Below, piece by piece: positions 6,334-10,792 of a stretch of DNA of 10,792 nucleotides. Both the position numbers and the translations under genes were made by a program. A model generated the notes under the pieces. That model searched no databases, was not told the DNA's origin, and saw nothing but the letters and a program-made list of their open reading frames with translations. Within the stretch, counting starts at the first letter, position 1. The number at the start of each line of letters is the position of its first letter. The DNA comes from Bacteroidota bacterium (GTDB lineage Bacteria > Bacteroidota > Bacteroidia > Chitinophagales > Chitinophagaceae), in the NCBI GenBank assembly GCA_023412975.1, contig JAEZRB010000224.1, positions 1-10,792 on the forward strand, read 5' to 3'.

Positions 6334-8826
6334 TTATTTTGAATCAGACTTCTTCCCACCTGGTAAATTAATCTTTACTTCTGCCATAATCAGTCTTCCA
6401 ATAGAAGGTGATGATACAAACTCAATTTGCCTCGTATTAAAAATATTGGTCACTCCAAGGTTAGCTGAAATCATGCTGTTGAAAAGGTAAGTTCCGCTAA
6501 GATCAAAACTGACAAACCCGCCTAAAGGGCCCCAATTATAATTTTTAGGTGCTGTCCTGGAATGACGCCCTGAACTTGTTCCTACCAGGCTCCCACTATA
6601 GAAATCGTATCGCTCTACCAGGCGGGAGTGTAATTGCAGGGAAAGTTTTCTCTTGCATAAATTCTGAACGTACAGACCAACTATTCCCCGATGATTTGGC
6701 GCGTTCAGGCTTTTCTCTTCGGGTGACACGATATCATCTTTGTTAGCGTCATTACCCGGATGTCCTTTAGTGATATCGGAATCAAACCACGAATACTTGA
6801 GCGACATACTAAACCATGAATTGAATGTATACCTTAAACCGGCGTCAATTCCGTAAGCACGCACGCGCCCATAGTTAAAAAAGGTGAGGAAAGAAGCACC
6901 GCTCAGGGTATCATTGAACACATTTCCCGCAAGATTTCTGTTATGAGTAACAGCAATTCCATTTACGGTCAGAACCCTTCCCCCGGTTGAGAGAGCCGGG
7001 CTGATAAAATTTTTGCTTTCGCCATTATAGTAGTTAATATCCAGGAAAAGCTTTTCGGTTAGAAAACCTTTGTAGCCGATCTCCCATGTATTGATTTCCT
7101 CTGGCTTTAGCGCAGGGGTTCGTTTCCTGGTTGAAATCTCATCAATGCGTGTGTTGTTTGGAATATATTCAATACCCTCACCCCCGTTCCCAAATAAAGT
7201 TCGATTGATACCGGCATATTGATTTTGTATGCTCGGCATAGAATAAGCTTTCGCCCAGCTTAGTCGCACACTCCCCTCACCCAGGCTCCTCGCCAGGGTA
7301 AATTTAGGAGCAAAGAAACTACCGAAATTGTTGTGATGATCTACACGGCCTGCTCCGATCAATCGCCAATGCTTTGCCAGGGTTTTTTCAAGTTGCACAA
7401 CCGCACCATACTGGTTGATGCGAATACGATGAAAGCTGTCAACCAGGTTTAATCCGAAGCCGTTAGGACGCTCATTCTGAAAATTGAGACCGGCAACTAA
7501 AAACAATCCATACTTTTTGAACTCGCGGTTATATTGCGCCTCCGCATTCAGCCGTTCGCTGGCTTCCCTGAATCGTGCTCCTCGTGCGAGAGCCTCTGCG
7601 CTATCTGGTGACATACGTGGAAAACCACCGGTCGTCCTGTTCCAGAAATCACGCGTGTACATATGTATGGGGTATGATGAGCCAATATTCCCCCAGGTAT
7701 TATATACAGTAACATAAAACCTGGGATTCACCAGCCTGGCCTGCAAAAAACCATAGGTAAGGTCACGCATCTGGTTTCTGCCTCCGGTCGTAACCTGTAA
7801 AAAATTATTATTACTCCCTCCTCCTGAAATGACCAGGTCCGTGACCGGGTTGAAGCTGTAATACACTCCCACTTCTCCGCGTATATGCCTGAGACCCCGG
7901 TCTACATTCCGTTCCGGAATCGCTACCGGCGGGCCGAACGGTCCACCACCTGCATAAACACTGTCGATAAACTTGTAATCTTCACTCACGGAATACTCCC
8001 CCGATAACTTAAAGGCCCAGCGACTGTTGATCACTTCCGCGTGACGAAGCCTGCTGCTAAACTGGTTATGATTTCCTGCGCTCAGGGAAGCAATTGTACC
8101 CGGATATTTCCTTGGGTCTTTTGTAATAACATTAAAAACCGCATTGTGTGCATTAGGTCCATACAACGCGGTTTGAGGTCCCAAAACGATCTCTATCCTC
8201 TCGAGGTCGCTCTTCATATAAGTGCCGTTGTTGAAAATGGGCAGGCTGCCACTCAGGGCCGCCATGCTGATTCGACCATCAACTAGTTGGAGGGTCTTAT
8301 TATTAAAAGCGCTATTAAATCCCCTTGCGTTAAAAGTGATCCCCTCAATTCCAGAACGTGTGTACTCGACTCCCTGAACGGTTGCGATCATTTCATTGAC
8401 ATTAGACCCGGCAAACCGGTCGAAGTCGCGGATGGTAAGAACCTGGATCGATGCGGGTGCATTGGTGATTTTTTCTGGTCTCCGCGACGCTGTTATCACT
8501 ACCTCAGATACCAATCGTTCATCATGATTCAGTATAGCGGAAAGGCTGTGTGCATGGTTAGCGACCACGTTTACAGAAAGCTCAAGCGGCTCATAACCTA
8601 CATGCGATATTAAAAGTTTATGAGCACCTGCCGCGAGACCTGTTATTTCAAACCGGCCTTTTATATCTGTAAGTGTGGATAGTTCTAATCCTTTCACGGC
8701 AACTGTTGCGCCGGCAAGCACGCCCTCGCCGGAACTGCCCATAACTGTTCCTGAAATGGAACCGGCTTGTTGACCATACACCTCATAAAACACCAGCATG
8801 ACGAGCAGCAACCATATTTTTTTCAT
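6334..8826 (-). CDS. TonB-dependent outer-membrane receptor with CarboxypepD_reg-like domain
   Basis: The 830-residue protein imports a bound ligand across the outer membrane using TonB energy. It has a signal peptide (1-18, ending EVYG before QQ), a CarboxypepD_reg-like beta domain (about 22-100; GSISGTV, TDIKGRFEI, HVGYEPL), a plug (about 107-238, with VVITASRR, a NARGF segment and IEIVLGPQTALYGPNAHNAV) and a 22-strand-type barrel to the end. It is not a SusC: no SusD gene is adjacent and it is shorter than usual SusC proteins. The plug is of the FecA/CirA/siderophore style, but the ligand is unknown. An EF-hand-like loop occurs at residues 693-704. The protein ends in a short polar tail (GGKKSDSK) rather than the common terminal aromatic residue. 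It converges on the beta-lactamase-like gene with 27 bp between stops. Confidence 0.95.
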   Translation of the reverse strand: MKKIWLLLVMLVFYEVYGQQAGSISGTVMGSSGEGVLAGATVAVKGLELSTLTDIKGRFEITGLAAGAHKLLISHVGYEPLELSVNVVANHAHSLSAILNHDERLVSEVVITASRRPEKITNAPASIQVLTIRDFDRFAGSNVNEMIATVQGVEYTRSGIEGITFNARGFNSAFNNKTLQLVDGRISMAALSGSLPIFNNGTYMKSDLERIEIVLGPQTALYGPNAHNAVFNVITKDPRKYPGTIASLSAGNHNQFSSRLRHAEVINSRWAFKLSGEYSVSEDYKFIDSVYAGGGPFGPPVAIPERNVDRGLRHIRGEVGVYYSFNPVTDLVISGGGSNNNFLQVTTGGRNQMRDLTYGFLQARLVNPRFYVTVYNTWGNIGSSYPIHMYTRDFWNRTTGGFPRMSPDSAEALARGARFREASERLNAEAQYNREFKKYGLFLVAGLNFQNERPNGFGLNLVDSFHRIRINQYGAVVQLEKTLAKHWRLIGAGRVDHHNNFGSFFAPKFTLARSLGEGSVRLSWAKAYSMPSIQNQYAGINRTLFGNGGEGIEYIPNNTRIDEISTRKRTPALKPEEINTWEIGYKGFLTEKLFLDINYYNGESKNFISPALSTGGRVLTVNGIAVTHNRNLAGNVFNDTLSGASFLTFFNYGRVRAYGIDAGLRYTFNSWFSMSLKYSWFDSDITKGHPGNDANKDDIVSPEEKSLNAPNHRGIVGLYVQNLCKRKLSLQLHSRLVERYDFYSGSLVGTSSGRHSRTAPKNYNWGPLGGFVSFDLSGTYLFNSMISANLGVTNIFNTRQIEFVSSPSIGRLIMAEVKINLPGGKKSDSK

Positions 8827-8884
8827 AAGCGGCGTTATTTGAAAGGTATGAGTGAAGAGAAGTTTTATCGGGGAAGGATCCTCA

Positions 8885-8917
8885 TAAAGATAACACCGGT
8901 GATGTTTGTTAAATCAA
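8885..8917 (-). promoter_or_regulatory. Weak candidate promoter of the TonB-dependent receptor
   Basis: Read leftward, TATCTTTA (8892-8885) fits TAnnTTTG at seven of eight bases, and TTG (8917-8915) lies 22 bp upstream. This would give a leader of roughly 50 nt before the ATG at 8826. Spacing is longer than ideal. Confidence 0.3.
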
Positions 8918-8931
8918 CTATAAAGATTTCC

Positions 8932-8960
8932 TGCGACAAGCACCGTTGTTTATGCGACAA
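8932..8960. promoter_or_regulatory. Phased direct repeat, candidate operator
   Basis: The octamer tgcgacaa occurs at 8932-8939 and 8953-8960, exactly 21 bp apart (two helical turns). Counting flanks, 12 of 15 positions agree. It lies upstream of both divergent promoters, about 67 bp from the receptor's inferred start of transcription and about 76 bp from that of the hydrolase. Direct repeats about two turns apart are typical of sites bound by LytTR-type dimers, and a LytTR gene lies about 1 kb away; that link is inference. Confidence 0.35.
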
Positions 8961-9008
8961 ACAAAACTGGTCTAAGACAGGCAAGGACCGATTTCGCCGG
9001 GTCTGTGT

Positions 9009-9016
9009 TAATTTTG
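9009..9016 (+). promoter_or_regulatory. -7 promoter box of the alpha/beta-hydrolase gene
   Basis: TAATTTTG matches TAnnTTTG exactly. No good TTTG is found about 19 bp upstream, so the promoter may need an activator. Transcription starting near 9022 leaves about 25 nt of leader and excludes the in-frame GTG at 9005 as the start codon. Confidence 0.5.
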
Positions 9017-9046
9017 TTAGTCATAAACCTCATAAACCCGCTTGCA

Positions 9047-9907
9047 ATGAAATTCCTTTACTCCTTTACGGCGTTGCTTTTCTTGTTTTCAGGAGTTATG
9101 GCGCAGGAAAAAGTCATCCCATTGCTGTCAGCATCAAAAGTAAACACGGCAAATGAACAGAAAGAAAAGACATATTTTGTCAGCACCCCTCTTAATGCCC
9201 ATATTGTTTACAATATTACGGCCTCATCCCTGCTGATGTATAAACCCGATTCAGCAAATGGAACCAGCGTGATCGTCTGCCCGGGCGGCGCATTCCATGT
9301 GCTGAATATTGAACACGAAGGCTACAGGATTGCGGAAGCGTTAACAAAAAAAGGCTTTACGGTTTTTATACTCAAATACAGGCTGGCGCCATTGTTTACC
9401 GATAATCCCTGGGACGAAATGATGGCCGTGTTACAGGACCGGCAACGGTTTCGCGAAGTGACTGCGCCTGTAAAGAAGCTGGCACAGGATGATGCTCAAG
9501 CAGCCATGCGATGGGTCAGGGATAATGCAGATATGTATAAGTTGGATAAACAAAAAATCGGATTGATGGGATTTTCAGCCGGGGGATCCCTTACCACCCT
9601 CCTGGCCAGTGATTCGACAAGTGATTACAAACCAGCATTCGCCGCTGTCATCTACGGAAGTCCTGCGGAACCCGTCTCCATACAGTCCGGCATGCAGCTT
9701 CCACCGCTGTTTATCGCTGGTGCGACCGACGATGTTCTACTTTCCTCAAAAAATCATCTTGACCTCTATCAAAAATGGACGGAAGCAGGGGGAAGCGCGG
9801 AAATGCATCTCTATTCCCTGGGTGGGCATGGTCTCCGCGCAGGAATTAGCCATACCTGGATGAATCGCTTTTTCGAATGGATGCAGATTCGGGGGTTTAT
9901 TAACTGA
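9047..9907 (+). CDS. Secreted alpha/beta-hydrolase (esterase/BD-FAE-like)
   Basis: A 286-residue serine hydrolase of the alpha/beta fold. The signal peptide is residues 1-19 (ending GVMA before QEK), so it acts outside the cytoplasm. The oxyanion-side motif is CPGGAFHVL (about 78-86), the nucleophile is S177 in GFSAGG (175-180), the acid is D228 or D229 in GATDDVL, and the catalytic His is H261 in GGHGL. This set matches the dienelactone hydrolase/acetyl-xylan esterase-like and BD-FAE group, which often remove acyl groups from plant polysaccharides; the real substrate is unknown. ATG at 9047 is chosen because the signal peptide begins there and a promoter box lies at 9009-9016. It is divergent from the TonB-dependent receptor, so a shared role in scavenging is possible. 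Confidence 0.92.
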   Translation: MKFLYSFTALLFLFSGVMAQEKVIPLLSASKVNTANEQKEKTYFVSTPLNAHIVYNITASSLLMYKPDSANGTSVIVCPGGAFHVLNIEHEGYRIAEALTKKGFTVFILKYRLAPLFTDNPWDEMMAVLQDRQRFREVTAPVKKLAQDDAQAAMRWVRDNADMYKLDKQKIGLMGFSAGGSLTTLLASDSTSDYKPAFAAVIYGSPAEPVSIQSGMQLPPLFIAGATDDVLLSSKNHLDLYQKWTEAGGSAEMHLYSLGGHGLRAGISHTWMNRFFEWMQIRGFIN

Positions 9908-9925
9908 CCTGCATTGCGAAGTTTA

Positions 9926-9937
9926 CTCTTTAAAGAG
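9926..9937. other. 12-bp perfect palindrome between converging genes
   Basis: ctctttaaagag is perfectly self-complementary and lies in the 35-bp gap between the stops of the hydrolase and the LytTR gene. As a hairpin it would give only a 4-bp stem, so it is at most a weak two-way transcript end. Confidence 0.35.
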
Positions 9938-9942
9938 AAGGT

Positions 9943-10674
9943 CTATTGCGCCTGCTTCACAAAACTGTTTCGATAGAGTTTACCGATCGGCAGCTCTTTG
10001 TTTCCAATCTCAACAATTTCATGATTGAATGATTTGATCTTTGCGACTGAAATGATATAAGAACGGTGGATACGGACAAAATCCTTGCCGCTCAGCATCG
10101 CTTCGATAGAGGAAATGGTTTGCCGGGTAATATAAGACTTGTCAATTGTAAACAATTTCACATAGTCACGCGCACTTTCAATATATAGAACATCGGATAG
10201 TATAATTTTTACCAGTTTCCGGTCTACGCGCAGGTAAATAAAATCTGCCCCGGTTTTTTTATCACCGTTTTCCGGCTCTGGTTCTTTCCGATCAAAAGTC
10301 TTGGGAAATGCTTTATTAACCGCCTTGAGAAAACGATCAAACCGGATTGGCTTTAACAGGTAGTCTACCGCATCCAGCTCAAAACCATCAAGGGCATACT
10401 CTTTATAAGCAGTGGTAAAAATTACTTTTACCGGGGAGTGAAGGGATCGCACAAAATCCGTTCCCAGCAGCTCGGGCATACGAATATCGAGAAACATAAT
10501 GTCCACATCATGTTTTTGAAGAAACATCAGGGCATCTATCGCATTACTGCACTCTCCCGCCAATTCCAGCGCCGGAAGCTTTTCAATATATCGGCGAAGC
10601 ACATCCCGGGCCATCGGCTCGTCGTCGACGATAAGACATTTCCGTATATCGTTTTCAGATTCAGGCATATTCAT
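9943..10674 (-). CDS. LytTR-family response regulator
   Basis: The 243-residue protein has a receiver domain (about 11-125) and a LytTR DNA-binding domain (about 145-240), joined by a charged linker (EPEPENGDKK). The acidic pair is D17-D18 (IVDDEP), the phospho-acceptor is D63 (FLDIRMP), the switch is T87/T88 (FTTAY) and the Lys is K108 (LLKP). The LytTR part shows the usual YIES, FVRIHRSYIIS and IGKLYR elements. It is transcribed after a LytS-type kinase whose end overlaps its start by 14 bp (or 8 bp if the second Met, at 10668, is used), so the two are translationally coupled and form a two-component pair. In Bacteroidota such pairs control varied targets; the target here is not shown by the sequence. 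Confidence 0.95.
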   Translation of the reverse strand: MNMPESENDIRKCLIVDDEPMARDVLRRYIEKLPALELAGECSNAIDALMFLQKHDVDIMFLDIRMPELLGTDFVRSLHSPVKVIFTTAYKEYALDGFELDAVDYLLKPIRFDRFLKAVNKAFPKTFDRKEPEPENGDKKTGADFIYLRVDRKLVKIILSDVLYIESARDYVKLFTIDKSYITRQTISSIEAMLSGKDFVRIHRSYIISVAKIKSFNHEIVEIGNKELPIGKLYRNSFVKQAQ

Positions 10675-10792
10675 TAGTGGGTTGGGTAACTACAGATATT
10701 TGAGGTATTCTTACCAGGTCCATCCGGAGATTAACAATAAACACCTCACGTGCATCAACGATCTCAAGTGCATATTTGTCGCGATACAAGAG
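10661..10792 (-). CDS. C-terminal end of a LytS-type sensor histidine kinase (truncated by window)
   Basis: The frame is open from the right edge and ends at TGA (10663-10661), giving 43 visible residues. The start LLYRDKYALEIVD followed by VFIVNLRMDL fits the last strand-turn-strand of the ATPase domain in LytS/YehU-type kinases, where the sequence is usually an RL-x-LLY-x-(K/H) segment followed by a final beta strand. The catalytic boxes lie outside the window. The identification rests on this short piece plus the 14-bp overlap with the LytTR regulator, a standard arrangement in this phylum. It was too short for a normal open-reading-frame cutoff and would be missed easily. Confidence 0.75.
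   Translation of the reverse strand, partial: LLYRDKYALEIVDAREVFIVNLRMDLVRIPQISVVTQPTNEYA

Noticed and set aside
9005..9046. GTG start 14 codons before the hydrolase ATG
   Set aside because: The codon lies just before the TAATTTTG promoter box, so it would not be transcribed from that promoter, and the signal peptide begins at the later ATG.
1..10792. A CRISPR array, defence island or biosynthetic cluster
   Set aside because: No regularly spaced repeats, nucleases, helicases, toxin-antitoxin pairs or biosynthetic core enzymes are present; gene content is housekeeping and ordinary accessory envelope functions.

Overview
The window looks like an ordinary chromosomal stretch from a member of the Bacteroidota, most likely the Chitinophagaceae or a near relative. 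The evidence is a TonB-dependent receptor with an N-terminal CarboxypepD_reg-like domain, an orphan CheY-like regulator, a LytS/LytTR pair, Bacteroidota-type promoters (TTTG, about 19 bp, TAnnTTTG), and the near absence of Shine-Dalgarno sequences. This assignment is inference from content; no taxonomic marker gene is present.

Layout, left to right. (1) The 3' end of an unrecognised helical protein runs rightward to 385. (2) A 363-bp gap to 748 lies between two converging genes. It holds two palindromic structures, one of them branched, and a likely terminator for the leftward gene. (3) Three leftward genes follow: a small protein with a C-terminal membrane anchor (749-1321), a single-domain response regulator (1525-1956), and a lipoprotein of the SAM hydroxide adenosyltransferase (DUF62) family (2265-3173). 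(4) A HEAT-like helical protein (3207-3731) is divergent from the DUF62 gene by 33 bp and converges on serA (3746-4984, leftward). (5) serA is divergent from a serine beta-lactamase-like lipoprotein (5092-6306), which starts at TTG behind an excellent promoter. (6) A leftward TonB-dependent receptor (6334-8826) is divergent from a secreted alpha/beta-hydrolase (9047-9907). Their shared control region has a 21-bp-phased direct repeat. (7) A leftward LytTR regulator (9943-10674) overlaps the end of a LytS-type histidine kinase that runs off the right edge.

Most genes here look like independent single-gene units. The clear functional links are the kinase/LytTR pair and, less surely, the divergent receptor/hydrolase pair, which could take up and hydrolyse a common substrate. 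SerA is central serine biosynthesis and has no visible partner here.

I found no convincing sign of an undescribed multi-gene system, phage, transposase, CRISPR array, tRNA or rRNA. The points most worth a second look are the branched palindrome at 405-483, the apparent export of a SAM-hydrolase family protein, the EF-hand-like loop in the receptor, and the phased repeat at 8932-8960.
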